Origin: an uncultured Dorea sp.
Lineage (GTDB): Bacteria; Bacillota; Clostridia; Lachnospirales; Lachnospiraceae
NCBI GenBank assembly: GCA_948602995.1
Contig: CAPEBR010000008.1
Location: forward strand, 62,001 to 126,000
Direction: 5' to 3'
DNA: 64,000 bases
Shown here: piece by piece, positions 36,069 through 44,717 of the stretch
Layout: the number at the start of each line of letters is the position of its first letter
Position numbering within the stretch: position 1 is the stretch's first letter
The notes under the pieces: model-generated
The model's input: only the letters and a program-made list of their open reading frames with translations
Told to the model about the DNA's origin: nothing
Database searches by the model: none
Position numbers and translations under genes: made by a program

Positions 36069-39000
36069 ATGTTAAAAACAGTTGTTAAAAAAGGAAGTTA
36101 TCAGGACTCAGTAGTACTTATGCTTCTTACCAATGAGATTTCTTCTGTAGAAGGAGTCAATAAGATTCAGGTTATGATGGCCACACCGGCTAACAAGGAT
36201 ATCTTTAAGTCAGGCGGACTTGATACAGAGGAGCTGATGGCAGCTACTGCAAATGATATGGTAGTTGTAGCAGATATTGAAGAGGACGGCGTGCTTGACG
36301 TGGTTCTTGGAAAAGTAGAAGAGTTCTTAAAGAAACAGTCCACGGCAGCAGAAGGAAAGAAGGGCGCCGAGAGTGTCAAATCATGGGATAAGGCGCTTAA
36401 GAAGGCTCCGGAAGCAAACCTTGCAGTTATCTCCATTCCGGGAGCATACGCAGCGCTTGAGGCTGACCGGGCGCTGGACGAGGGACTGAATGTATTCATG
36501 TTCTCTGACAATGTAACTGTGGAGGACGAGAAGGCATTGAAGGAAAAGGCTCACGCAAAAGGACTGGCAGTGATGGGCCCTGACTGTGGTACAGGCATTA
36601 TCCAGGGGGTTCCGATTGCATTTACCAACAAGGTTACAAAAGGCTCTATCGGTATTATCGGCGCATCCGGAACAGGAATCCAGGAGCTTACCACTATCAT
36701 TGACAGATTAGGCGAGGGCGTTACCAACGCGATCGGCATCGGCGGACGTGACCTGAATGCAAAGATCGGCGGAATTACTATGATGGATATGATTGACGCC
36801 ATGGAAGATGATGACGCGGTTAAGGTGCTTGTGATTGTTTCCAAGCCGCCGGCAAAGGAAGTACGCGACATGATCTCCGCAAGACTTTCCAATTTCAGCA
36901 AGCCGGTAGTCACCTTATTCGTTGGCGAGAAGCCGGAATATCATGAGGAAAACTTCTTCCACTGCTATACACTGGACGAAGCTGCACGCAAGGCAGTCAG
37001 CCTTGTAAGAGGCACAGAGGTTCCGGAAGCATCGATTGATCTTGATGAGTCCGAGTTCTACAAGGCAGAGGACGGCAAGACCATTAAAGCTTACTACTCA
37101 GGCGGAACACTGGCAAATGAAGCAGCGATGCTCATTAAGGATGCCATGAACTGCAAAGTGCCGCCAGAAGACATTGAAGGCTATATGCTCCAGTTAGACG
37201 GCAACATCGTCGTAGACCTTGGGGATGATGCTTATACACAGGGCAAGCCCCATCCGATGATTGACCCTGCAAAGCGTATTGAGTGTATGCAGGAGGCAGT
37301 CGATGATCCGACCACAGGAGCAGTTCTCCTTGACATTATGCTTGGCTATGGCTCACACGCCGATATGGCAGGAGCACTCCTTCCGTCTATCGTTGCCCTG
37401 AAAGAAAAGGCAGAGGCACAGGGAAGAAAGGTATTCTTTGTTGCAACTGTATGCGGTACAAGAAGCGATTACCAGGGATATGACGAGGCTGTAAATAAAT
37501 TAAAAGAAGCAGGCGTTATCGTATGCGAGAATAACAAACTTGCATGCCGCACCGCAATCCGCGCAATCGGCAGAGATTTCGAGGAGCCGGTAAAAGAGAT
37601 CCGCGCAAAAGAGGTTGCAGAGGTAGAAAAGAATGCACCTTCTGACAAACTCCGCGCATTACTTTCCGAGAAGCCGAATATTATCAATATCGGCCTTAAG
37701 AGCTTCGCGGAAGTTGTAGAGCAGTTTGGATGCGAAGTCGTACAGTATGACTGGCAGCCGCCGGCAGGAGGAAATGTTGAGCTGATCAAGATTCTGAACT
37801 TCCTGAGAAATTATGAGGGCATTGATGAGAAGAACCGCGGAGTTATTGAGAAGGTTGTAGCAAGCCAGCCGGTACTTAAGGATAATGTACGTGCAAAGGA
37901 AGTAATTCCGGAGTTCGCAGAAAACGGCGGAAAGGTTATCCTTCACGCTGGTCCTCCGGTAGCTTACGAGAATATGCCGGATCCAATGCAGGGATCATGT
38001 GTTGGCGCTGTCATGTTCGAGGAGTGGGCAGATACAGAGGAAGAAGCAAGAAAGATGCTGGAAGGCGGAGAGATTAAATTCATCCCCTGCCACCATTGTA
38101 ATGCAGTAGGACCAATGGGCGGCATTACCTCTCCGAATATGGCGGTATTCGTAGTAGAGAATGAGACCGGCGGCAACAAGGCATACTGTACCATGAATGA
38201 GGGTATCGGAAAGGTTCTCCGTTTCGGCGCATATGACGAAGAAGTGGTAAACCGCTTACGCTGGATGAGAGACGTATTAGGTCCGACGCTTGGAAAAGCA
38301 CTTCGCTCCATGGAGAACGGCCTTGCAATCAATCCATTAATCGCAAAAGCAGTTGCCATGGGTGATGAGTTCCATCAGAGAAATATCGCTGCATCCCTTG
38401 CATTCTTAAAAGAGGTTGCTCCGATCATCACAGCCATGGATATGGACGAGAAGGACCGCTATGACGTAATCAAGTTCCTGGCTGATACAGACCAGTTCTT
38501 CTTAAATATCATGATGGCCACAGGCAAGGCTGTCATGGATGATGCCCGCAAAGACACAGACGGAACCATCGTTACTGCTATGTGCCGTAATGGCTATGAG
38601 TTCGGTATCCGCATCGCAGGTATGGGCGACGAGTGGTTCACAGGCCCGGTAAATACGCCTCAGGGACTCTACTTCACGGGCTATGATGCTGAGGATGCAT
38701 GTCCGGATATGGGTGACAGTGCTATCACAGAGACCTTTGGCGTTGGCGGTATGGCCATGATCGCGGCTCCGGCTGTTACAAGATTCGTAGGTGCAGGCGG
38801 CTACGAGGATGCCCTGCGCACAAGCAACGAGATGACCGAGATCTGTATTGACAGAAACCCGAACTTTACAGTTCCTACATGGAATTTCCAGGGAATCTGC
38901 CTTGGAATCGACGCAAGACTCGTAGTAGAGAAAGGAATTACCCCGGTTATTAACACCGGTATTGCAAATAAGGTTGCCGGAAGAGGACAGATCGGTGCAG

Positions 39001-39077
39001 GTACCGTACATCCGCCGATCGAGTGTTTCGAGAAGGCTGTAAAGGCTTACGCAAAGAAGCTTGGCTTTGAGGCGTAG
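36069..39077 (+). CDS. Fused AllF-AllG subunit of oxamate carbamoyltransferase
   Basis: One unbroken 1002-codon frame. Residues 1-~583 match FdrA/AllF (555 residues in Escherichia coli): KKGSYQDSV at the start, two CoA-ligase-like Rossmann motifs (VMGPDCGT and GIIGASGTGIQEL), LGDDAYTQGKPHPMIDP, and the end IINIGLKSFAE...PPAGGN. Residues ~584-1002 match YlbE/AllG (DUF1116, 419 residues): FIPCHHCNAVGPMGGITS, GKVLRFGAYDEEV, NTPQGLYFTGY and IGAGTVHPP. With AllH the complex makes carbamoyl phosphate and oxamate from oxalurate. A fusion of F and G would fix their 1:1 ratio. Databases often call the first half acyl-CoA synthetase FdrA, which is misleading. Confidence 0.9.
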   Translation: MLKTVVKKGSYQDSVVLMLLTNEISSVEGVNKIQVMMATPANKDIFKSGGLDTEELMAATANDMVVVADIEEDGVLDVVLGKVEEFLKKQSTAAEGKKGAESVKSWDKALKKAPEANLAVISIPGAYAALEADRALDEGLNVFMFSDNVTVEDEKALKEKAHAKGLAVMGPDCGTGIIQGVPIAFTNKVTKGSIGIIGASGTGIQELTTIIDRLGEGVTNAIGIGGRDLNAKIGGITMMDMIDAMEDDDAVKVLVIVSKPPAKEVRDMISARLSNFSKPVVTLFVGEKPEYHEENFFHCYTLDEAARKAVSLVRGTEVPEASIDLDESEFYKAEDGKTIKAYYSGGTLANEAAMLIKDAMNCKVPPEDIEGYMLQLDGNIVVDLGDDAYTQGKPHPMIDPAKRIECMQEAVDDPTTGAVLLDIMLGYGSHADMAGALLPSIVALKEKAEAQGRKVFFVATVCGTRSDYQGYDEAVNKLKEAGVIVCENNKLACRTAIRAIGRDFEEPVKEIRAKEVAEVEKNAPSDKLRALLSEKPNIINIGLKSFAEVVEQFGCEVVQYDWQPPAGGNVELIKILNFLRNYEGIDEKNRGVIEKVVASQPVLKDNVRAKEVIPEFAENGGKVILHAGPPVAYENMPDPMQGSCVGAVMFEEWADTEEEARKMLEGGEIKFIPCHHCNAVGPMGGITSPNMAVFVVENETGGNKAYCTMNEGIGKVLRFGAYDEEVVNRLRWMRDVLGPTLGKALRSMENGLAINPLIAKAVAMGDEFHQRNIAASLAFLKEVAPIITAMDMDEKDRYDVIKFLADTDQFFLNIMMATGKAVMDDARKDTDGTIVTAMCRNGYEFGIRIAGMGDEWFTGPVNTPQGLYFTGYDAEDACPDMGDSAITETFGVGGMAMIAAPAVTRFVGAGGYEDALRTSNEMTEICIDRNPNFTVPTWNFQGICLGIDARLVVEKGITPVINTGIANKVAGRGQIGAGTVHPPIECFEKAVKAYAKKLGFEA

Positions 39078-39098
39078 AGCAGGAATAGGAGAATTTTT

Positions 39099-40037
39099 AT
39101 GGAAAAGAAAAAGGTTGTCATTGCTCTGGGCGGAAACGCCCTGGGCAAGGATATAGAAGAGCAGAAAGAAGCAGTTGCCAATACAGCGAAAGTAATCGTA
39201 GACCTTGCAGAACAGGGACTGGATATTATCGTTACACACGGAAACGGCCCCCAGGTGGGGATGATCCAGAATGCCATGGACAATCTGATTGTCATGCAGC
39301 AGAACTACAAGCAGGTGCCGCTTCCTACAAGTGTTGCCATGAGCCAGGGATATATTGGCATTGACCTTCAGAACGCCATCAAATACGAGCTGTTAAGCAG
39401 AGGAATTGACGGCAAGGTATCCACCATTCTGTCGCAGGTAGAGGTAGACAAGGACGACCCGGCCTTCGAGAATCCGACCAAGCCAATCGGAAGATTCATG
39501 ACAAAGGAAGAGGCAGAGGAGAACGAGAAAAACGGCATCCGCTGTATGGAAGACGCCGGAAGAGGCTACCGTATCGTAGTAGCATCCCCAATGCCAAAAA
39601 GAATCCGCGAGCTTCAGACCATCAAGACTCTTGTAGACGCAGGACACATTGTAATCACTTGCGGCGGCGGCGGAATCCCGGTAGTGAGTGATGAAGAGGG
39701 CCGCCTGGTAGGCGTAAACGCAGTCATCGACAAAGACAACGCCAGCAGCCTTTTAGCTTCCCAGCTTGGGGCCGACCACCTGATCATCCTGACAGCTGTA
39801 GAAAAAGTTGCCATCAACTGGGGCAAAGAAAACCAGGAGTGGCTGTCTGACCTGACTGTTGAGCAGGCAAAAGGCTATATCGAGGAAGAGCAGTTCGCAA
39901 AAGGGTCCATGCTTCCAAAAGTAGAAGCAGCCATCCGCTTCGCCGAGTCCGGAGAAGGAAGGCGCGCCCTGATCACTCTTCTCGACAAAGCATCCGCAGG
40001 AATAGCAGGAGAGACAGGAACCGTAATACACTCATAA
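39099..40037 (+). CDS. arcC: Carbamate kinase
   Basis: A 312-residue enzyme that transfers the phosphate of carbamoyl phosphate to ADP, giving ATP, ammonia and CO2. Family motifs are ALGGNALG at the start, THGNGPQVG, the catalytic-loop lysine region PTKPIGRFM, and ITCGGGGIPV. It lies 21 bases behind the AllFG fusion. It is therefore the energy-yielding step of allantoin breakdown (the AllK role) rather than part of an arginine deiminase system, no gene of which is nearby. Confidence 0.95.
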   Translation: MEKKKVVIALGGNALGKDIEEQKEAVANTAKVIVDLAEQGLDIIVTHGNGPQVGMIQNAMDNLIVMQQNYKQVPLPTSVAMSQGYIGIDLQNAIKYELLSRGIDGKVSTILSQVEVDKDDPAFENPTKPIGRFMTKEEAEENEKNGIRCMEDAGRGYRIVVASPMPKRIRELQTIKTLVDAGHIVITCGGGGIPVVSDEEGRLVGVNAVIDKDNASSLLASQLGADHLIILTAVEKVAINWGKENQEWLSDLTVEQAKGYIEEEQFAKGSMLPKVEAAIRFAESGEGRRALITLLDKASAGIAGETGTVIHS

Positions 40038-40160
40038 CAAATTGCAAGACATATCGCTCTGCCGGCACAAAAATAGTTACTGCCCACGAAGTAAGCAACA
40101 ACAGAAACTCCCGGCAGAGTTACAGCAGAATATTCCATAATGAAAGGAATTCAATAAACA

Positions 40161-40339
40161 GGCGTTTCGGGGCTGATAATTCTCTAAGCAAACAATCAGG
40201 GGCGCTTTTTGCGGAGGAGAAATCCACTGCCTACGGAGACTTAGGGATGAAGGCTCTCCTGAATCCCTTAGTCGCAGTTGGCAGTTAGTTCTCCGCAGCT
40301 TTGCCCCATTTGCGTGAGAAATATCAGCCCCGAAACGCC
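40161..40339. repeat. Large foldback element (179 bp)
   Basis: The outer arms 40161-40184 (GGCGTTTCGGGGCTGATA...) and 40316-40339 (...TATCAGCCCCGAAACGCC) pair with two or three mismatches. Nested inside are GGGGCGC...TTTTTGCGGAGGAGAA with TTCTCCGCAGCTTTGCCCC, and a central TGCC...CTTAGGGAT with ATCCCTTAG...GGCA. The whole folds into one long hairpin. A smaller stem, CTCTGCCGG (40057-40065) with CCGGCAGAG (40111-40119), lies before it. No gene is seen in the 352-base gap 40038-40389. Confidence 0.8.
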
Positions 40340-40389
40340 GTCCTATTTATCGAAACCGTTCATTATACATACATTTTAGGAGATGGAAC

Positions 40390-42003
40390 ATGAACATACC
40401 AATAAATCTGTTTATGTGGATAATGGCATTTCTGCCCATTATCGTACTGTTAATATTAATGATAAAGTTTAACTGGGGAGCAACCGAGGCGGCGCCGGTC
40501 GGTCTTTTAATCACCATTGTTACTGGACTTGTATTTTTTAAAGCAGACATCAGGCTGATTGCCGCTGAGAGCGCCAAGGGTGTCTGGAATGCCCTGATCA
40601 TTCTGATTATCGTCTGGACGGCGATTCTGATGTATCAGGTGGGAGATGAGGCAAAGGCATTCCTTGTAATCCGTAACGGTATGAGGAAGCTTCTGCCAAA
40701 CGAACTTCTTCTTGTTCTTGCCATGGGCTGGATCTTTGAAAGCTTTCTGCAGGGAATTACAGGCTTTGGAGTTCCGGTTGCCGTCGGAGCGCCCCTTCTG
40801 ATCGGTATTGGAGTGAAGCCTTTGTGGGCGGTAATTATCCCGCTCTTAGGCCAGGCCTGGGGGAATACCTTCGGAACATTAGGCGCAGCGTGGGATTCTC
40901 TTGCCATGTCTGCAGGGCTTGCAGCGGGCAGCAGGGAATACCTTGTGACAGCTCTGTGGACGTCTGCATTTATCTGGTTCTGGAATGCCATCGGAGGCTT
41001 TGCAACCTGTTGGTTTTACGGGAAGGGAAAGGCTCTGAAGAAAGGGCTTCCTGCTGTAGCTCTTATGGCAGTCATCCAGGGCGGCGGAGAACTTCTTTTA
41101 AGCCAGGTGAATACGACAATCTGCTGTTTTGTACCGGCATGTGTTTCTCTGATTGTAATTCTGCTTCTTGGCAGGACAAAGATGTATAATACAGAATGGA
41201 GTATTGAAGACAGCCAGATTATGAACCGGGAATTTGCAGGGCAGACAGGGGGCGGCGAGGCTCCTGCAGATATGAGCCTTGTCCAGGCATTTGTACCTTA
41301 TTTCCTGCTTTCGGCACTGACTCTGATCGTGCTTCTGGTGAAACCAGTGAATTCATTACTTGGACAGATTTCATTTGGTTTATCCTTCCCGGAGACCTCG
41401 ACGGGATACGGGTATGTGAATGAGGCGGTGGAGAGCTTTTCGGCATTCACACCGTTCACACATGCAAGTATGTTCCTGTTTATTTCAGCAATTATCGGAC
41501 TCCTGTATTATAAAAAGCACGGGTGGATTAAGGAAGGCGGAGTGAAGAGAATCTTTGTAAAATCAGTATCTATGACCATGCCATCCGGAATTGCCGTCAT
41601 TGGTCTTGTGATTATGTCAAAGATTATGGACGGGACTGGACAGACAGTGGTCCTGGCAAATGGAATTGCAAAAGTTCTCGGCAGGATTTATGTCATTCTT
41701 GCACCGTTTGTCGGACTTCTCGGAACCTTTATGACAGGAAGCAATATGAGTTCAAACATTCTGTTCGGCGGATTCCAGATGACGACTGCAAATCTGCTTC
41801 AGGTAGATCCTTCCGCAATACTGGGTGCACAGTCCGCAGGAGGGGCAATTGGAAGCGCCGTAAGTCCAAGCAAGATTATTCTTGGAACTACAACAGCCAG
41901 CATCCTTGGTAAAGAGGGTGAGGTCCTTAAGAGGATCATTGCACTTACCGTACCGACAACGATTGTGATCGGCGCGATTCTCTTTGTGCTGGTAGGAATG
42001 TAA
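40390..42003 (+). CDS. LctP-family transporter, candidate oxamate carrier
   Basis: A 537-residue membrane protein of the L-lactate permease (LctP/GlcA) family, with about 12-14 hydrophobic segments. Family features are FESFLQGITGFGVPVAVGAP and LGQAWGNTFGTLGAAWDSL in the first half, and GTFMTGSNMSSNILFG and AQSAGGAIGSAVSPSKI in the second. Known members move lactate and glycolate. In this operon the expected waste product is oxamate, a close structural analogue of pyruvate and lactate, so export of oxamate is a reasonable inference; glycolate or lactate exchange is the alternative. AGGAGATG precedes the ATG. Confidence 0.85.
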   Translation: MNIPINLFMWIMAFLPIIVLLILMIKFNWGATEAAPVGLLITIVTGLVFFKADIRLIAAESAKGVWNALIILIIVWTAILMYQVGDEAKAFLVIRNGMRKLLPNELLLVLAMGWIFESFLQGITGFGVPVAVGAPLLIGIGVKPLWAVIIPLLGQAWGNTFGTLGAAWDSLAMSAGLAAGSREYLVTALWTSAFIWFWNAIGGFATCWFYGKGKALKKGLPAVALMAVIQGGGELLLSQVNTTICCFVPACVSLIVILLLGRTKMYNTEWSIEDSQIMNREFAGQTGGGEAPADMSLVQAFVPYFLLSALTLIVLLVKPVNSLLGQISFGLSFPETSTGYGYVNEAVESFSAFTPFTHASMFLFISAIIGLLYYKKHGWIKEGGVKRIFVKSVSMTMPSGIAVIGLVIMSKIMDGTGQTVVLANGIAKVLGRIYVILAPFVGLLGTFMTGSNMSSNILFGGFQMTTANLLQVDPSAILGAQSAGGAIGSAVSPSKIILGTTTASILGKEGEVLKRIIALTVPTTIVIGAILFVLVGM

Positions 42004-42035
42004 CAGATTAGGGACAGATAGGAGAATCTGATAGC

Positions 42036-42233
42036 ATGGAAAAGAAAAGCTTTTTTAAAACAAAGGAAGGCGGTCTTACCATAGCATTTATTGTGATTAT
42101 GATCGCGTTTGTCATTATTATGGCTGGCCTTAATACGGTAAATGACACGGTCTGCCTTGCAGGTTTTATCATTATGGTGGCTGCGATGTTGTATTCACCG
42201 GTAAAAACGTTTATACTAAAGCCAAAGAAATAA
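42036..42233 (+). CDS. Small two-helix membrane protein
   Basis: A 65-residue protein with a charged start (MEKKSFFKTKEGG), helices at ~14-32 and ~39-57 separated by NTVNDT, and a basic tail KPKK. It is 32 bases behind the LctP-type transporter and 31 before allC, so it is co-transcribed. I know no family for it. A small accessory subunit of the transporter is possible. Confidence 0.65.
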   Translation: MEKKSFFKTKEGGLTIAFIVIMIAFVIIMAGLNTVNDTVCLAGFIIMVAAMLYSPVKTFILKPKK

Positions 42234-42264
42234 AATCAAAAGGAGAATGAAAGGAGAAATTACT

Positions 42265-43503
42265 ATGGCGATTGAAGAAATTACAGGAAGAATAGCGAAA
42301 GATCTGGAATGCCTGAAGCAGTTCACGGCAACACCAGGAGAGGGCTGTACAAGACTTCCCTTCACACCAGAGGCAAGAGGTGCAGTGAACTACCTGAAAC
42401 AGATTATGGAGGAGACAGGTCTTGAGGTAAGAGAGGATGCTGCCGGCAACGTGATCGGAGTTATGAAGGGAGAAGACCCGGATGCACCTTGTGTTATGAT
42501 GGGCTCCCACTTTGATTCTGTAGTAAACGGCGGAGATTTCGATGGTATCGCAGGCGCTGTATGTGCAATTGAGGTTGCAAGACAGTTAAAAGAAGAGGGA
42601 ATTAAGCCAAAGAGAGATTTTGTTGCAGTCGGATTCTGTGATGAAGAGGGAATGCGCTTCGGAACAGGATATTTTGGCTCTGGCGCTATGCTTGGAAACA
42701 GGGATGTAGAGTACTGCAAGAACTTCGCAGATACCAGCGGCGTGACGATCTATGATGCTATGAAGGAGTATGGCCTTGATCCTGAGAAGATTGAGGATGC
42801 GAAGTGGGATGTATCAAAAATCGGCAAATTCCTGGAGTTACATATTGAGCAGGGACCGGTTCTGGACGCAGAGAATATTGAGCTTGGACTTGTTGACTGT
42901 ATCGTTGGTATTCAGCGCTACATGGTAACTGTACACGGAAGGGCCGACCATGCGGGAACCACCCCGATGGATATGCGTATGGATGCTGTTGACGCGGCTA
43001 CAAAGGTAATCTCCAAGATTCCAGACTGGGCCCGTGAGAAAGCTGACGGGACAGTTGCCACCACAGGATTTATCCGCACAACACCGGGCGGAATGAATAT
43101 TGTTGCAGAAAAAGTCGAATTTACGGTTGACATCCGTTCCAAGAATAACGATAATATTAATGATATTGCAAACAGAATCCGTGCGGCTCTTGACAGAGAG
43201 GTTGCAGAGATGGGCGGAAGCTATGAGATTGACACAAAGCTTGTGATCACGCCGGTATGGCTGTCCGAGGAGATGCTTAATACGATGGAAGAAAGCTGTA
43301 AGGCACACGGCTACAGCTACAAGAAGCTTCCAAGCGGCGCAGGCCATGATGCCCTTGAGATTGGCCAGGTGATCCCGACGGTTATGCTGTTTGTCCCGAG
43401 TAAAGAGGGAAGAAGCCACTGTCCGGTTGAGTTTACAAAATACAGTGACTTTGCGAAGGCTTCTGTTATTATGACAGAGCTTGCGAAAGAGCTTCTTTCA
43501 TAA
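42265..43503 (+). CDS. allC: Allantoate amidohydrolase AllC
   Basis: A ~412-residue M20-family hydrolase that releases ammonia and CO2 from allantoate to give (S)-ureidoglycine, the AllE substrate. Metal-site motifs are MGSHFDSV, DFDGIAG, FCDEEGMRFG and HIEQGPVLD, plus the carbamoyl-amidase signature SGAGHDA near the C-terminus. The ATG at 42265 is chosen because AAAGGAGA lies just before it; an ATG at 42247 overlaps that ribosome site. N-carbamoyl-amino-acid hydrolases share the fold, but the pathway context makes AllC the best call. Confidence 0.9.
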   Translation: MAIEEITGRIAKDLECLKQFTATPGEGCTRLPFTPEARGAVNYLKQIMEETGLEVREDAAGNVIGVMKGEDPDAPCVMMGSHFDSVVNGGDFDGIAGAVCAIEVARQLKEEGIKPKRDFVAVGFCDEEGMRFGTGYFGSGAMLGNRDVEYCKNFADTSGVTIYDAMKEYGLDPEKIEDAKWDVSKIGKFLELHIEQGPVLDAENIELGLVDCIVGIQRYMVTVHGRADHAGTTPMDMRMDAVDAATKVISKIPDWAREKADGTVATTGFIRTTPGGMNIVAEKVEFTVDIRSKNNDNINDIANRIRAALDREVAEMGGSYEIDTKLVITPVWLSEEMLNTMEESCKAHGYSYKKLPSGAGHDALEIGQVIPTVMLFVPSKEGRSHCPVEFTKYSDFAKASVIMTELAKELLS

Positions 43504-43549
43504 TGGGGCAGAATTCTTTTTGACCCCGGCATCATAGTATAAGTATCCC

Positions 43550-43592
43550 AGGGTCATGCGTTTCATGCCTGCATGAAAAAGCATGACTCCCT
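43550..43592. promoter_or_regulatory. GTTTCATG palindrome 1
   Basis: AGGGTCATGCGTTTCATGC, then CT, then GCATGAAAAAGCATGACTCCCT. It lies just upstream of a TATAAT at 43595-43600 and 130 bases before the regulator gene. Three further copies of the same palindrome lie at 44873, 44922 and 45613. Confidence 0.65.
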
Positions 43593-43721
43593 GATATAAT
43601 GGAATACGCCCTGAGGTCTGCTAAGTACTGCTTCGCAGACCTGCTGAATAGTTATACTCACGGCCGGTTTATCTGGTGTGCAGTATACCCAGGCGGTATG
43701 CTTTAAGAAACGGAGAGATAT

Positions 43722-44717
43722 ATGGCAGAATTAAACCCAGTACACAAAAAAGATAATCTTCGCTTGTTAAGGAGGGCGCTCCGTCTTACGCAGAAAGAAT
43801 TTATTGCACGATTCCTGTCTTCTCCGGACGGAAAGCCGATGATGAGTATTGCCACGCTGTCGAATCTGGAATCCAAGGACGGTCCCAGGCTGAATGAGGT
43901 GATACTGGCAGTGTCGGAGAGTCTTGGAATAGATTCCATGCTGTTTTCCATGCCTTCGGAGGAATTCGCAGAGAAGATCTATATTCTTCTCCCTGAGGAT
44001 GCTGGCAGGGCTATGAAAAAAAACAGCGCAAAAAAAGGAAATATCAGTCAGCTTCTGAACCGGCTTACGATGTACTTTGCCGAGCAGATTTTTGAAAAGC
44101 GGCTGAAAAAAGGTGACAAGATCGAGTCGGACAGGGTGCTTGCCGCAAAGCTTGGCGTAGGGCGTTCTGCAATCAGGGAGGCGCTTAAGGTGCTGGATGT
44201 ACTGGGGATGATTGATATCCGTCCCGGACAGGGGACGTACATCAGCAATAATGAGACAAATTTCTTCATTATTCCCCTGTCCTGGTCACTGTTCCTGAAT
44301 GGAAGCCAGATTGACAATATTGTGGAGGTGCGTAATATTCTGGAGGTGAGGGCGGCATATCTTGCGGCACAACGTATGGATGAGGAGTGCCTGGGAAAGC
44401 TTTATGATATATCGCACAGGATCCATACGGCTTATGCCAGAAGAGATTTTAAAGATTTTCTGGATGCAGATCTGGAATTCCATATCTGCATTGCTGAATC
44501 ATCAGGAAACCAGGTGATCTACAGTATGATTCAGACGATAAGCAATCTTATGAGACATGTCAGCGGCAGCGGCATGGTTGATGAAAAACAACTCCAGGAG
44601 ATTCATGAAGAGCATCAGAAAATTTATGGCCTGATTCTGGCTGGTGACAGTAGCAAAGCCATGAAAGCGATGAAGGAACACCTTGATAAATCTACCTGTC
44701 GTTATAACTATAGATAA
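43722..44717 (+). CDS. XRE-GntR(FCD) two-headed transcription regulator
   Basis: A 331-residue regulator with two DNA-binding parts. Residues ~10-75 form an XRE-type helix-turn-helix (LRLLRRALRLTQKEFIARF...SIATLSNLESKD). Residues ~108-175 form a FadR-type GntR winged helix (LKKGDKIESDRVLAAKLG, VGRSAIREALKVLDVLGMI, RPGQGTYIS). Residues ~190-325 are an FCD ligand domain with the metal-binding Asp/His pattern (DADLEFHICIAESSGN and a late H). It is the last gene of the allantoin locus and its best candidate regulator, with a small acid such as ureidoglycolate or oxamate as possible effector (inference). Confidence 0.85.
   Translation: MAELNPVHKKDNLRLLRRALRLTQKEFIARFLSSPDGKPMMSIATLSNLESKDGPRLNEVILAVSESLGIDSMLFSMPSEEFAEKIYILLPEDAGRAMKKNSAKKGNISQLLNRLTMYFAEQIFEKRLKKGDKIESDRVLAAKLGVGRSAIREALKVLDVLGMIDIRPGQGTYISNNETNFFIIPLSWSLFLNGSQIDNIVEVRNILEVRAAYLAAQRMDEECLGKLYDISHRIHTAYARRDFKDFLDADLEFHICIAESSGNQVIYSMIQTISNLMRHVSGSGMVDEKQLQEIHEEHQKIYGLILAGDSSKAMKAMKEHLDKSTCRYNYR

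Noticed and set aside
36069..37800. Acyl-CoA synthetase annotation for the FdrA-like half.
   Set aside because: The CoA-ligase-like fold is real, but fusion to AllG and the neighbouring all genes and carbamate kinase point to the oxamate carbamoyltransferase complex.
38502..39239. A 245-codon open frame on the minus strand.
   Set aside because: It is the antisense shadow of the AllFG and carbamate kinase genes; no family features or ribosome site. The same holds for the long antisense frames at 3161-3745, 16057-16620 and 45538-46182.
39099..40037. An arginine deiminase pathway, suggested by carbamate kinase.
   Set aside because: No arginine deiminase, ornithine carbamoyltransferase or arginine/ornithine antiporter is present; carbamoyl phosphate comes from AllFGH.
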